Below the pieces are notes generated by a model that was not told the origin of the DNA, made no database searches, and saw only the letters and a list, made by a program, of their open reading frames with translations. From positions 124,001 to 188,000 of the forward strand of contig NZ_JAFCLU010000002.1 of assembly GCF_018130385.1 (NCBI RefSeq): a DNA stretch of 64,000 nt, written 5' to 3'. Positions 44,711 through 54,557 of the stretch are shown piece after piece (the first letter of the stretch is position 1; every line of letters begins with the position of its first letter). This DNA is from Bradyrhizobium sp. AUGA SZCCT0283 (GTDB lineage: Bacteria; Pseudomonadota; Alphaproteobacteria; Rhizobiales; Xanthobacteraceae). A program made the position numbers and the translations under genes.

Positions 44711-46246
44711 TCAGGCCGGCAGCCCGGCTTCTTGCAGCGCGCCGACGACCAGATCGCACTGGCTTGGCGGCAGCGGCGGCATGCCCCGCTCGACCTCCGA
44801 CACCGTGAGATCGGGATAGCGCTGCCGCAGTGCACCAAGACTGCGGCTGGCCAGCGGCCCCTGCCCGGCCAGCACATAGGCCGGACACAGGGTTCGATGC
44901 ACCCAGCTTGCGGAAGGGTGTTCAGCCAGCGCGCGTTCCTGCCAATGCGCACCTTCGGCGTATTGACCGGCTGTGAATAGTGCACAGCCGATCCCGACCA
45001 TGCTGTTGAAGGCCAGTGGATCGTGGGGCGCGAGATCGAGCGCAATCTTGAATCGCTCAATGGCGGATTGTGGATCACCCTTGTAGACGTCGATCCATCC
45101 GCTGCGGCTCCAGGCCCAAGCCGATCCGCCGTCGATCGCGAGCGCCCGGCGCGTGACAAGATCGGCGGCATCGAACTCGTTAAGCAGCGATAGCGCGTTG
45201 CCGAGTATGGCCAGCACGGTGGCATCACCGCACAGCGCCCTCGCCCTGTGGGCCAGTTCGAGGCTTCGCGCGCGTTCTTCCTGCGGCGAATGGGTGAAGT
45301 GATAGACCACGCGCTGAACATGCGCCCAGGCCGCCAGCGCGGTGGCGAGCGGATGGTTCGGGTCCTGGTCCATCGCGCACTCGAGCATTTCCAGCGCGCG
45401 GGCATTGCCATTGGCATCGAGCGAGAGAACGCCCGGCATCGCACGTAGCGCCAGATCCTGGGCGCCGAGACTCGTCGCTGGCTTTCGCAGCGCACGGTCG
45501 ATCTCCGCCAGCCGCAGGCAGGGCTGCAGCGCCGCAGCGATCCTGGCCGCGAGATGCTCAGCCGTCGCGATGTCATCGCGCAGGATACCGTCGGCGCGAT
45601 GCGCCCAGAGCTGGCCGCCGCTCTCGGTGTCGATCAGCCGAATGGTCAGGTGCGCCTGTATGCCGGTCGCCCTGATGGCTCCGGTCAGATGATAGCGCGC
45701 CGATCGTGACCCGGTTGCCACAGAGATTCCGGCGCGGGTCAGCGCCGTGATGAGATCGTCGGCAATGTCGGCGGCGATCTCCAGATTTTCCGCAGCCGCC
45801 TCGATCGGCCCGAAGGCGACCGCCGGCCGGTCGCGCGACGGGAGGAAATGCGACGGCATCGCGCCCAGCGACTCCGTGAACACGGCCTGCCGCTTCAGCG
45901 TCTGCGACGGCGTCTCGCCATAGCGGCGGCGATACGCGATCGAGAACCGCCCAAAATGGGGAAAACCGCAACGCAGCGCCACATCCATGATCCTGACGCC
46001 CGGCGCCCCCTGCAGCAACTCGCGGCGGGCGCATTCGAGCCCGATGTCGCGAAGCACGGCGCGCGGGGTCCTGCCGACAAAGGCGAGGAACTGGCGCTGC
46101 AAGGTTCGGCCGGAAGTGCCCGCGATGGCAGCGAGTTCCGTCAGGCGCCAATTGTGGCCGACATTGGAATGCATCGCGTCCAGCGCGCGCCTGACACCGC
46201 GGGGCAGCGGCGACGCCACCGATGAAACGTCCTGACTGGTGATCAT
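44711..46246 (-). CDS. AraC-type regulator with C-terminal TPR region
   Basis: The product has 511 residues from the ATG at 46246 (a TTG two codons earlier is unlikely). The DNA-binding domain is unusually N-terminal (about 15-115): HNWRLTELAAIAGTSGRTLQ, RQFLAFVGRTPRAVLRDIGL and IMDVALRCGFPHFGRFSIAY with YRRRYGETPSQTLKR, the two helix-turn-helix units of AraC. A middle region (GAIRATGIQAHLTIRLIDTE, GGQLWAHRADG) resembles the TolB-like part of CadC/adenylate-cyclase-associated regulators, and the rest is TPR-like. The gene is divergent from the methyltransferase at 46408 and may regulate it. Confidence 0.88.
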   Translation of the reverse strand: MITSQDVSSVASPLPRGVRRALDAMHSNVGHNWRLTELAAIAGTSGRTLQRQFLAFVGRTPRAVLRDIGLECARRELLQGAPGVRIMDVALRCGFPHFGRFSIAYRRRYGETPSQTLKRQAVFTESLGAMPSHFLPSRDRPAVAFGPIEAAAENLEIAADIADDLITALTRAGISVATGSRSARYHLTGAIRATGIQAHLTIRLIDTESGGQLWAHRADGILRDDIATAEHLAARIAAALQPCLRLAEIDRALRKPATSLGAQDLALRAMPGVLSLDANGNARALEMLECAMDQDPNHPLATALAAWAHVQRVVYHFTHSPQEERARSLELAHRARALCGDATVLAILGNALSLLNEFDAADLVTRRALAIDGGSAWAWSRSGWIDVYKGDPQSAIERFKIALDLAPHDPLAFNSMVGIGCALFTAGQYAEGAHWQERALAEHPSASWVHRTLCPAYVLAGQGPLASRSLGALRQRYPDLTVSEVERGMPPLPPSQCDLVVGALQEAGLPA

Positions 46247-46407
46247 CCGCAACTCCGAAGGCCCTGGTTGTGAGTCCCGGGAGCGGTCGAAAGGTTCACG
46301 ATCGGGATAGCCGTGTCGCGAAGTGGATAGCCGCCCGGCGGTCCCCCGAACTAAGCCCGGACCACGCCCACACCGTCAAATCCGCGCCTCAAAGGAGGAA
46401 CTTGCAC

Positions 46408-47250
46408 ATGGCTACATCAACTGCCGTCAAGAACGAACAACCTGGCCAGATCGACCTTTCCGCCCTCAAGACCAAGCAGCACGGCGCTTGGTCGTCCGGC
46501 GACTATGCCATTGTCGGCACCACGCTGCAGATCGTCGGCGAAGAGCTGTGCGAGGCGCTCGACCTCCGGGCTGGCCAGAAGGTGCTCGACGTCGCGGCCG
46601 GCAACGGCAACGCAACGCTTGCCGCCGCGCGGCGCTGGTGCGAGGTGATCTCGACCGACTACGTGCCGAGCCTGCTCGAACGCGGCCGCGCGCGTGCTGC
46701 TGCGGAAGGCCTGTCGGTCCAGTTTAGGGAAGCCGATGCCGAGGCGCTCGACTTCGGTGACGCGACTTTCGACACCGTGCTCTCGACCTTCGGCGTGATG
46801 TTCACGCCGGACCAGGACCGTGCGGCTTCCGAATTGCTACGGGTGTGCAAGAGCCGCGGCAAGATCGGTCTCGCCAACTGGACGCCGGAGGGCTTTATCG
46901 GACAGTTGTTCAAGACACTCGGCAAATACCTGCCGCCGCCGGCCGGCGCGAAATCGCCGGCGCTGTGGGGAACGCAGGCACGCATCACGGAAATGTTCGG
47001 GACGTCGGCCGCGTCCATCAAGGCGGAGAAGCGTTACTTCATGTTCCGCTACCGCTCGCCGATGCACTTTCTCGACGTGTTCAGGAATTACTATGGCCCG
47101 ACGCTAAAAGCCTTTGCCGCACTTGATGAAACCAACCAGCGCCGCCTCGCCGACGATATCCTGAAACTGATCGCATCGATGAACCGCGCCGAGGACGGCA
47201 CCATGGTGCTGCCGAGCGAATATCTGGAAATCGTCATCACCAAGCGTTGA
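46408..47250 (+). CDS. SAM-dependent class I methyltransferase
   Basis: This 280-residue methyltransferase is of the UbiE/Methyltransf_11 kind. Motif I is VLDVAAGNGNATLAAARR; FREADAEALDFGDATFDTVL and LLRVCKSRGKIGLANWTPEG follow as motifs II and III. The start at 46408 has a strong ribosome-binding site AAAGGAGGAA. The acceptor substrate is not evident. It is followed by an alpha/beta hydrolase gene 73 bases later on the same strand. The divergent AraC-TPR gene is a possible regulator of both. Confidence 0.93.
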   Translation: MATSTAVKNEQPGQIDLSALKTKQHGAWSSGDYAIVGTTLQIVGEELCEALDLRAGQKVLDVAAGNGNATLAAARRWCEVISTDYVPSLLERGRARAAAEGLSVQFREADAEALDFGDATFDTVLSTFGVMFTPDQDRAASELLRVCKSRGKIGLANWTPEGFIGQLFKTLGKYLPPPAGAKSPALWGTQARITEMFGTSAASIKAEKRYFMFRYRSPMHFLDVFRNYYGPTLKAFAALDETNQRRLADDILKLIASMNRAEDGTMVLPSEYLEIVITKR

Positions 47251-47323
47251 TTCAACTGTAACGTGGCGACGGCCCCAACGGGCCGCCGCCCGCACTTTTA
47301 TGTCGACGAAGGAGCTTTCCGGC

Positions 47324-48163
47324 ATGATCCATGAGACCCGCGGGCGCATCGACTATCAGGAGGCCGGAACGGGCTCGACCGTTGTGCTGGTGCCGGGATC
47401 GTGCAGCACCGGCGCCGCCTGGCGGCCGGTGATGGGTCACTGGCAGAACCAGTTCCGCTGCGTGACAACGAGCCTGCTGGGATATGGCGGCACCGATGAA
47501 CGCCGCAGCTCAGGCGATTCAGATATCGCGCATGAGAGTGAGATCCTCGAGACCGTGATCCGTCGCGCGGGCGGCCCGGTGCATCTCGTTGGCCATTCGT
47601 TTGGCGGACTGGCCGCGCTCGCGGTCGCATTGCGGGGACGCGTTCCGCTGCTCAGCCTGACCATTGCCGAAGCCCCGGCCATGGAAATCCTGCGGGAAGC
47701 CGGAGAGATGCAGCACTATGACGCTTTCCGAAAGATGTCCGGCGCCTATTCGGATGCGTTCAGGGGCGGTGAAACCGACGCGATCGCGCGGATGGTCGAC
47801 TTCTATGGCGGTGCAGGTACTTTCACTGCCTGGCCCCAGCGCGTTCGCGACTACGCGATTGAGACGACGCCCGCGAATTTGCTGGATTGGGAATCGGCGT
47901 ATGGTTTCCGCCTCACGCCTGCATTACTGGCGACCGTGAAGATTCCTACACTCGTCGTATGGGGTGAGATCAGTCATCCGGCTGTATGCCGGGCGAACGA
48001 CATACTGAGCCGGTATATCCCGCAGGCCGACCGCGCCACGATAGATGGGGCGGCTCATTTCATGATCGCGACCCACCCGAAGCCATTTGCGGACCTGATG
48101 GCTCGTCACGTCAGGCAGTCCAACCTTGGGCAGTCCAGCCTTGCACTGGGTGCCGCGCGCTAG
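47324..48163 (+). CDS. Alpha/beta hydrolase
   Basis: This 279-residue alpha/beta-hydrolase-fold protein shows VVLVPGSCSTGAAWRPVMGH (oxyanion region) and the nucleophile elbow HLVGHSFGGLAALAVAL. The acid falls near IPTLVVWGEISHP and the catalytic His in DGAAHFMIATHP. The start at 47324 is preceded by AAGGAGC at 7 bases; an in-frame ATG at 47300 lacks such a site. The substrate is unknown. Context (methyltransferase, AraC-type regulator) suggests a small metabolic or detoxification unit, by inference only. Confidence 0.92.
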   Translation: MIHETRGRIDYQEAGTGSTVVLVPGSCSTGAAWRPVMGHWQNQFRCVTTSLLGYGGTDERRSSGDSDIAHESEILETVIRRAGGPVHLVGHSFGGLAALAVALRGRVPLLSLTIAEAPAMEILREAGEMQHYDAFRKMSGAYSDAFRGGETDAIARMVDFYGGAGTFTAWPQRVRDYAIETTPANLLDWESAYGFRLTPALLATVKIPTLVVWGEISHPAVCRANDILSRYIPQADRATIDGAAHFMIATHPKPFADLMARHVRQSNLGQSSLALGAAR

Positions 48164-48199
48164 TTTGCGCGCGGCACCAGCTTTTTGGCTTGCGCCCTG

Positions 48200-48373
48200 C
48201 TAGACGTTGCTGCGTCCGCGCACCAGTCCAACCACGGCCGAGACCAGAAACAGGATCACGGCAATAAAGAAGATCGCCTTGGCGATTTCGACGGACGCGC
48301 CGGCGATGCCGCCGAAGCCCAGAATACCCGCGATCAACGCGACGACCAGAAACGTAACGACCCAGCTCAGCAT
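48200..48373 (-). CDS. DUF1328 family small membrane protein
   Basis: This 57-residue membrane peptide begins MLSWVVTFLVVALIAGILGF, continues GGIAGASVEIAKAIFFIAVI and ends LVSAVVGLVRGRSNV. It consists of two hydrophobic helices around a short glycine-rich turn and has the length and sequence of the DUF1328 (YtjA-like) family. Its function is unknown; such proteins often appear in envelope-stress regulons. It is convergent with the hydrolase gene. Confidence 0.85.
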   Translation of the reverse strand: MLSWVVTFLVVALIAGILGFGGIAGASVEIAKAIFFIAVILFLVSAVVGLVRGRSNV

Positions 48374-48662
48374 GACACCACCTCAATTGGCTGTTGCTCT
48401 CGCGATGCCTGCGACTGCAGCGTCGCGCACCGACTGACAGAACAATCCGGCCCGGAAACGATGGTTCCTGGCCGCAAAACCCCGAAATTTGACGATTCCA
48501 GCGGAACAAAATCGCAGGCTTGCCTCGAAATCGGCCCTGCAAAAGCGCCGGGATAAAACCTGTCAAAACGGCCGGACAGGCCCTATATGGCCCTCAATCC
48601 CTGCTATGAAGGCTCCCCTTTATCGCCTCACGGTGCCATCGTGGGGCCAAGACGATTCGAGC

Positions 48663-51275
48663 ATGACCGAGCCGAGCAAACTGCCCCATCGCGGCGTCCC
48701 CGAGCACCAGCCAGCGGCTGGCGGCATCGCCGCGCGTGCGCGGGCTGCGGCCGGTCCGCAATATCTCAACGGGCTCAATCCCGAACAGCGCGAAGCGGTC
48801 GAAACGCTGGATGGCCCGGTTCTGGTGCTGGCCGGCGCCGGCACCGGCAAGACGCGCGTGCTGACCACGCGCATTGCCCATATCCTGAGCCAGGGCCGGG
48901 CGCGGCCGCATGAAATCCTGTCGGTGACCTTCACCAACAAGGCCGCGCGCGAGATGAAGCTGCGGCTCGGCCAGATGCTCGGCCAGGCCGTGGAAGGCAT
49001 GCCGTGGCTCGGCACCTTCCACTCGATCGGCGGCCGTATCCTGCGCTTCCACGCCGAACTGGTGCAGCTCAAATCCAATTTCACCGTGCTCGATGTCGAC
49101 GATCAGGTGCGGCTCTTGAAGCAATTGCTGCAGGCCGAGAACATCGACGACAAGCGCTGGCCGGCGCGCATGCTGGCCGGGCTGATCGACGGCTGGAAAA
49201 ACCGCGGGCTGACGCCGTCGCAGGTGCCGGCAGGCGAAGCCGCGATGTTCGGCAACGGCAAGGGCGGAAAGCTCTACGCCAGCTATCAGGAGCGGCTGAA
49301 GATTCTCAACGCCGCCGATTTCGGCGACCTGCTGCTGGAGAACATCCGGCTGTTCCGCGAGCACCCCGACGTGCTGCGGCAATACCAGAACCGGTTCAAG
49401 TTCATTCTGGTCGACGAATATCAGGACACCAACGTCGCGCAGTATTTATGGCTGCGGCTGCTGTCGCAGGCGCCGTCGCGGCCGGGCGCGCCGCTGTCGG
49501 CGATCATCCCGGGGGCCACCAACTCCCCCGTCATTCCGGGGCGCGTCGAAGACGCGAACCCGGAATCTCGAGATGATGAGGACTCTCCTCGAGATTCCGG
49601 GTCTGCGCTTTCAGCGCATCCCGGAATGACGGAGGCCCCGGCCCCCGCCACTCCTCTCAAAAACATCTGTTGCGTCGGCGACGACGACCAGTCGATCTAT
49701 GGCTGGCGCGGCGCAGAGGTCGACAACATCCTGCGCTTCGAGCACGACTTTCCCGGCGCAAGAGTCATCCGCCTCGAACGCAATTACCGCTCGACAGGTC
49801 ACATCCTCGCCGCCGCCTCGCATCTGATCGCGCACAACGAAGGCCGGCTCGGCAAGACGCTGCGCACCGAGGATGTCGACGGCGAGAAGGTCACTGTGAC
49901 CGGCTCCTGGGATTCGGAAGAGGAAGCCCGCGCCATCGGCGAGGAGATCGAGGAATTGCAGCGCGCGGGCGAGAACCTCAACGAGGTCGCGATCCTGGTG
50001 CGGGCCTCGTTCCAGATGCGCGAGTTCGAAGATCGTTTCGTCACGCTCGGCCTGCCCTATCGCGTGATCGGCGGTCCGCGGTTTTACGAGCGCGCCGAAA
50101 TCCGCGACGCGCTGGCATATCTACGTGTGATCAATTCGCCTGCCGACGACCTCGCCTTCGAGCGCATCGTCAACGTACCCAAGCGCGGGCTCGGCGACGC
50201 CACCGTGCAGATGCTGCACGACCATGCCCGCAAGCGCCGCATCCCGCTGTTCGAAGCCGCCCGCGCCGTGGTCGAGACCGACGAATTGAAACCGAAGGCG
50301 CGCGGGAGCTTGCGCGATCTCATCCTGCATTTCGACCGCTGGCGTGCGCAGCGAGAGGTGACGTCACACACCGAGCTCGCCGAAATCGTGCTCGACGAGA
50401 GCGGCTATACCGAGATGTGGCAGAAGGACCGCTCGGCCGACGCTGCGGGCCGGCTGGATAACTTGAAAGAACTGGTGCGCTCGATGGAAGAGTTCGAGAA
50501 CCTGCAAGGTTTTCTCGAACACATCTCGCTGGTGATGGACCGCGACGGCGGCGCCGAGGAAGAAGCGGTGTCGCTGATGACGCTGCATTCGGCCAAGGGG
50601 CTGGAATTCGACAATGTGTTCCTGCCGGGCTGGGAGGAAGGCCTGTTTCCCAGCCAGCGCACGCTGGACGAACAGGGCCGCGCCGGACTCGAAGAGGAGC
50701 GGCGCCTCGCCCATGTCGGCCTGACCCGCGCGCGCCGCCGCGCCAAACTCTATTTCGCCACCAACCGCCGCATCCACGGCACGTGGTCAACCACGATCCC
50801 CTCGCGCTTCCTCGACGAGTTGCCGTCGGCCAATGTCGAGATCACGGAATCCAAGGGCGGCTCCGGCTGGGGCGGCGGCTACGGCCCGTCGCGTTTCGAC
50901 AATGTCGAATCCTTCGGCTCTAGCTACACCACGCCGGGCTGGCAGCGCGCCCAGGCCAATCGCAACCGCGGCCAGGGTGGCCGCGGACAGGCCCGCGGCG
51001 GTTTCGAGGAAAGCCAGTCGTCGTTTTCAGGCTCGCGCAGCGATGCCTTCTCAGGCGGCGGCTTTTCACGCAACAAGCGCGGCCCGATGGTGATCGAGGG
51101 CGAACTGGTCGCGAAATCCACCGGCACGGTTTCGGAATTCTCGCTCGACGACCGCGTGTTTCACCAGAAATTCGGTTACGGCAACGTGGTGAAGATCGAC
51201 GGCAACAAGCTGACGATCGCGTTCGAAAAGGCCGGCGAGAAGAAGGTGGTCGATAGTTTCGTGGAGCGAGTGTAG
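48663..51275 (+). CDS. uvrD: UvrD/PcrA-type DNA helicase with repeat-derived insertion
   Basis: This superfamily 1 ATP-dependent 3'-5' DNA helicase functions in repair and replication-fork maintenance. From the ATG at 48663 it has 870 residues; ATGs at 48606 and 48489 are in frame upstream. Motifs are LNPEQREAVE, Walker A LAGAGTGKTRVLT, DEYQDTNVAQ (II), NICCVGDDDQSIYGWRGAEV (III), LERNYRS (IV), MTLHSAKGLEFD (V) and HVGLTRARRR (VI). A Gly/Arg/Ser-rich linker (about 730-805) leads to a C-terminal Tudor-like end (FHQKFGYGNVVKIDGNKLTI). Between motifs II and III, residues about 289-324 are encoded by a palindromic repeat inserted in frame. Confidence 0.95.
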   Translation: MTEPSKLPHRGVPEHQPAAGGIAARARAAAGPQYLNGLNPEQREAVETLDGPVLVLAGAGTGKTRVLTTRIAHILSQGRARPHEILSVTFTNKAAREMKLRLGQMLGQAVEGMPWLGTFHSIGGRILRFHAELVQLKSNFTVLDVDDQVRLLKQLLQAENIDDKRWPARMLAGLIDGWKNRGLTPSQVPAGEAAMFGNGKGGKLYASYQERLKILNAADFGDLLLENIRLFREHPDVLRQYQNRFKFILVDEYQDTNVAQYLWLRLLSQAPSRPGAPLSAIIPGATNSPVIPGRVEDANPESRDDEDSPRDSGSALSAHPGMTEAPAPATPLKNICCVGDDDQSIYGWRGAEVDNILRFEHDFPGARVIRLERNYRSTGHILAAASHLIAHNEGRLGKTLRTEDVDGEKVTVTGSWDSEEEARAIGEEIEELQRAGENLNEVAILVRASFQMREFEDRFVTLGLPYRVIGGPRFYERAEIRDALAYLRVINSPADDLAFERIVNVPKRGLGDATVQMLHDHARKRRIPLFEAARAVVETDELKPKARGSLRDLILHFDRWRAQREVTSHTELAEIVLDESGYTEMWQKDRSADAAGRLDNLKELVRSMEEFENLQGFLEHISLVMDRDGGAEEEAVSLMTLHSAKGLEFDNVFLPGWEEGLFPSQRTLDEQGRAGLEEERRLAHVGLTRARRRAKLYFATNRRIHGTWSTTIPSRFLDELPSANVEITESKGGSGWGGGYGPSRFDNVESFGSSYTTPGWQRAQANRNRGQGGRGQARGGFEESQSSFSGSRSDAFSGGGFSRNKRGPMVIEGELVAKSTGTVSEFSLDDRVFHQKFGYGNVVKIDGNKLTIAFEKAGEKKVVDSFVERV
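49528..49632. repeat. Palindromic REP-like element inserted in frame in uvrD
   Basis: The 105-base element is bounded by perfect 13-base inverted ends CCGTCATTCCGGG (49528-49540) and CCCGGAATGACGG (49620-49632). Inside, CCCGGAATCTCGAG (49559-49572) pairs with CTCGAGATTCCGGG (49588-49601), with small flanking hairpins GCGTC/GACGC and TGCGCT/AGCGCA. The length is exactly 35 codons. The end 13-mer also occurs in the intergenic repeat at 325-424. Confidence 0.9.
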
Positions 51276-51284
51276 ACTCGCCTC

Positions 51285-51458
51285 ATGAATCACAAGCGCA
51301 AACGCCCGAAGTCCGCGCGCGCCGGCTGTCTGTTGTGCAAGCCGCACAAGGCCAATGGCTGTTACCCGCGTCATAAAAATATGCAATTTGGAGACCGTCG
51401 GCGTTTTGAGGCTGGCAGAGAACAAATGCGCTGCGAAGGCTTCGTTACAGCAAGGTAG
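51285..51458 (+). CDS. Small basic protein with Cys-x-x-Cys motif
   Basis: This 57-residue product starts 9 bases after the helicase stop: [20 protein letters not shown], then [20 protein letters not shown]. The start [19 protein letters not shown] resembles small conserved rhizobial proteins of unknown function that I recall. The CxxC and the many Arg/Lys/His suggest a nucleic-acid- or zinc-binding peptide. The C-terminal half is less familiar. It may be co-transcribed with the helicase. Confidence 0.6.
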   Translation: MNHKRKRPKSARAGCLLCKPHKANGCYPRHKNMQFGDRRRFEAGREQMRCEGFVTAR

Positions 51459-51571
51459 ATTCCACCATTGCGGAAGGCCCCGTGCGTTCCTATCTCCCGG
51501 TTCCCACCCGTCCCACGCCTCGACCCGGCCGAAGTGCCGCCTCGACGCGCCACATCCCCTTTCAGACTGCC

Positions 51572-52499
<928 letters not shown>

Positions 52500-52504
<5 letters not shown>

Positions 52505-52549
52505 AGTTCCTATCAGTGTTTGCCGCACCCCCTTCATAGGAACTTCAAA
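52500..52549. repeat. 14-bp perfect inverted repeat over the ABC ATPase stop
   Basis: TTTGAAGTTCCTAT (52500-52513) and ATAGGAACTTCAAA (52536-52549) are perfect inverted copies around a 22-base loop. The left arm contains the TGA stop. No T-run follows, so it is not a typical terminator. Confidence 0.85.
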
Positions 52550-52579
52550 CTTTCATGCCGCACCAGAATCATAATTTGA

Positions 52580-52654
52580 CTAGCGCTCCTTTGATTTCGA
52601 AGCTCGCATCAGAGGCTCCGCGAAAGCTTGCGAGCTTCGAAATCAGAGCGCTAG
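52580..52654. repeat. 26-bp inverted repeat before the ABC permease gene
   Basis: Left arm 52580-52608 (CTAGCGCTC, extra CTT, then TGATTTCGAAGCTCGCA) matches the reverse complement of the right arm 52629-52654 over 26 bases with one 3-base bulge; the loop is 20 bases. It ends 10 bases before the permease ATG and could hide the ribosome-binding region. Confidence 0.85.
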
Positions 52655-52664
52655 TGAGGGCGCC

Positions 52665-53426
52665 ATGAATTACCGTGCGATCCGCGCCATCTATCTGTTC
52701 GAAATGGCCCGCACCTGGCGCACGCTGCTGCAGAGCATCGTCTCGCCGGTGGTCTCCACCTCGCTTTATTTCGTGGTGTTCGGCGCCGCGATCGGCTCCC
52801 GCATCACCGAGGTCGAGGGCGTCAGCTACGGCACCTTCATCGTGCCGGGGCTGGTGATGCTGTCGGTCTTGACTCAGAGCATCGCCAATGCCTCGTTCGG
52901 CATCTATTTTCCGAAATTCGTCGGCACCATTTATGAAATATTGTCGGCGCCGATTTCCTATCTCGAGATCGTGATCGGCTATGTCGGGGCGGCCGCGACC
53001 AAATCCATCATCCTCGGCCTGATCATTCTGGCCACCGCCGCACTGTTCGTGCCGCTGCACATCCATCATCCCTGGTGGATGCTGACCTTCCTGGTGCTCA
53101 CGGCCGTGACCTTCAGCCTGTTCGGCTTCATCATCGGCATCTGGGCCGACGGGTTCGAAAAGCTGCAGATGATCCCGATGCTGGTGGTGACGCCGCTGAC
53201 CTTCCTCGGCGGCAGCTTCTACTCGGTCAACATGCTGCCCTCGGGCTGGCGCACCATCACGCTGCTCAATCCCGTGGTCTATCTGATCTCGGGCTTCCGC
53301 TGGAGTTTTTACGAGATCGCCGACGTCAGCGTGGGCTTAAGCCTCGGCATGACGCTCGGCTTCCTCGCCATATGCATGGCCCTGGTGTGGTGGATTTTCC
53401 GGACCGGTTACCGGCTGAAGAATTGA
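52665..53426 (+). CDS. ABC-2 type transporter permease
   Basis: This 253-residue membrane protein has about six helices. Typical ABC-2 features are [22 protein letters not shown] and [24 protein letters not shown], then [20 protein letters not shown]. Near the end come [20 protein letters not shown] and [20 protein letters not shown], the conserved YadH/NodJ-like end. It pairs with the ATPase at 51572. The cargo (lipid, polysaccharide or drug) cannot be read from sequence. Expression may be affected by the hairpin directly upstream. Confidence 0.94.
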   Translation: MNYRAIRAIYLFEMARTWRTLLQSIVSPVVSTSLYFVVFGAAIGSRITEVEGVSYGTFIVPGLVMLSVLTQSIANASFGIYFPKFVGTIYEILSAPISYLEIVIGYVGAAATKSIILGLIILATAALFVPLHIHHPWWMLTFLVLTAVTFSLFGFIIGIWADGFEKLQMIPMLVVTPLTFLGGSFYSVNMLPSGWRTITLLNPVVYLISGFRWSFYEIADVSVGLSLGMTLGFLAICMALVWWIFRTGYRLKN

Positions 53427-53437
53427 CACCGGAATCG

Positions 53438-53524
53438 TAGCCCGGATGGAGCGAAGCGCAATCCGGGACATCTGTTCAATCATTGGCAGCGGCCCCCGGA
53501 TTTCGCTTCGCTCCATCCGGGCTA
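53438..53524. repeat. 30-bp inverted repeat element
   Basis: The arms are 53438-53467 (TAGCCCGGATGGAGCGAAGC...) and 53495-53524; the second is the reverse complement of the first with one mismatch in 30. The loop is 27 bases. It starts 11 bases after the permease stop. The remaining space to 53723 shows no further gene. Confidence 0.9.
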
Positions 53525-53723
53525 AGGGGCCCCATTCTCCCGCTCGCGAAAAAGTCAGCGCCACAGCAGGCCTGTGCCGTCCCGTCGCCTTGTTTGCGCC
53601 GCGGGAGGCGTTAACGATTGCGAGCGCAGGCCACTGGAACCAGTGCCGGTTTCCCGGCATAGTGCATGCCGGGGGACGGAGAGCCGGCGCTTTTAGTACA
53701 GGGGCTTGGAGGCCACAGGTAAA

Positions 53724-54512
53724 ATGCGTTCCTTCCTCATTGCCGTCGCCGCCCTGACGCTGTTCGCCGCGGGCACCGCCCAAGCCAAAGTCGCCATCAC
53801 CGTCGACAAGGATAACCAGCAGATGACCGTCGCCGTCGACGGCATCGAGCGTTACCGCTGGCCGGTATCGTCAGGCCTTCCCTCCTACGAGACGCCGAAC
53901 GGCAGCTTCCGCGCCTTCCGGATGGAAGAAGACCACTACTCCAAGGAATTTGACGACGCGCCGATGCCGCATTCGATCTTCTTCACGAAGATCGGCCACG
54001 CCATTCACGGTACCGATTCCGTCAACCGTCTCGGCAGCCCGGCCTCGCATGGCTGCGTGCGACTGTCGCGCGAGAATGCCTCAAAGCTCTGGGATCTGGT
54101 GAAGCAGGAAGGCGTGCTCAATACCACGGTGACGCTGACCGGCTCCTCCCAGGTGGCGCTGGCGCGCAATCCGCGGCGCGCCAATACGGCCGTCGCCCGC
54201 CGCGCGCCGCTGCCGCAATATGAGCAGCAATACGACTCCGCCGGCGATCCCATCGTGATCACACCGCAACAGCAGCGCGTGGCGCCAGTGGCGCGGGCCG
54301 ACGATGGCTACATTTATCCCGCCGACGGCTCTTCCAATGAAGCGCGTTATCCCGCGCCCGGCCGCCGCGTTTACGACACCGAGGCCTACCAGCAGCAGCC
54401 ACCGCAACCGCAATATTATGGCAACCGCGGCTATCCGCCGGCGCCACAGGGCTACTACTATCAGCCACGGCAGACTTATCAGCAGCGCGGGCTGTTCAGC
54501 TATCAGGATTAG
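53724..54512 (+). CDS. L,D-transpeptidase (YkuD domain)
   Basis: This periplasmic enzyme cross-links peptidoglycan stems or anchors proteins to them. The 262-residue product starts at the ATG 53724 with a signal peptide (FLIAVAALTLFAAGTAQAK). The YkuD domain (about 25-150) has VDKDNQQMTVAVDGIERYRW, PVSSGLPSYETPNGSFRAFR and the catalytic SPASHGCVRLSRENA with His and Cys. The C-terminal third is Pro/Gln/Tyr-rich and ends in QTYQQRGLFSYQD, probably a flexible wall-associated tail. Confidence 0.94.
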   Translation: MRSFLIAVAALTLFAAGTAQAKVAITVDKDNQQMTVAVDGIERYRWPVSSGLPSYETPNGSFRAFRMEEDHYSKEFDDAPMPHSIFFTKIGHAIHGTDSVNRLGSPASHGCVRLSRENASKLWDLVKQEGVLNTTVTLTGSSQVALARNPRRANTAVARRAPLPQYEQQYDSAGDPIVITPQQQRVAPVARADDGYIYPADGSSNEARYPAPGRRVYDTEAYQQQPPQPQYYGNRGYPPAPQGYYYQPRQTYQQRGLFSYQD

Positions 54513-54557
54513 CCGGATGAATTTGGTGCGGTCGCGGAGTGATCTGCGGCCAGTGTC

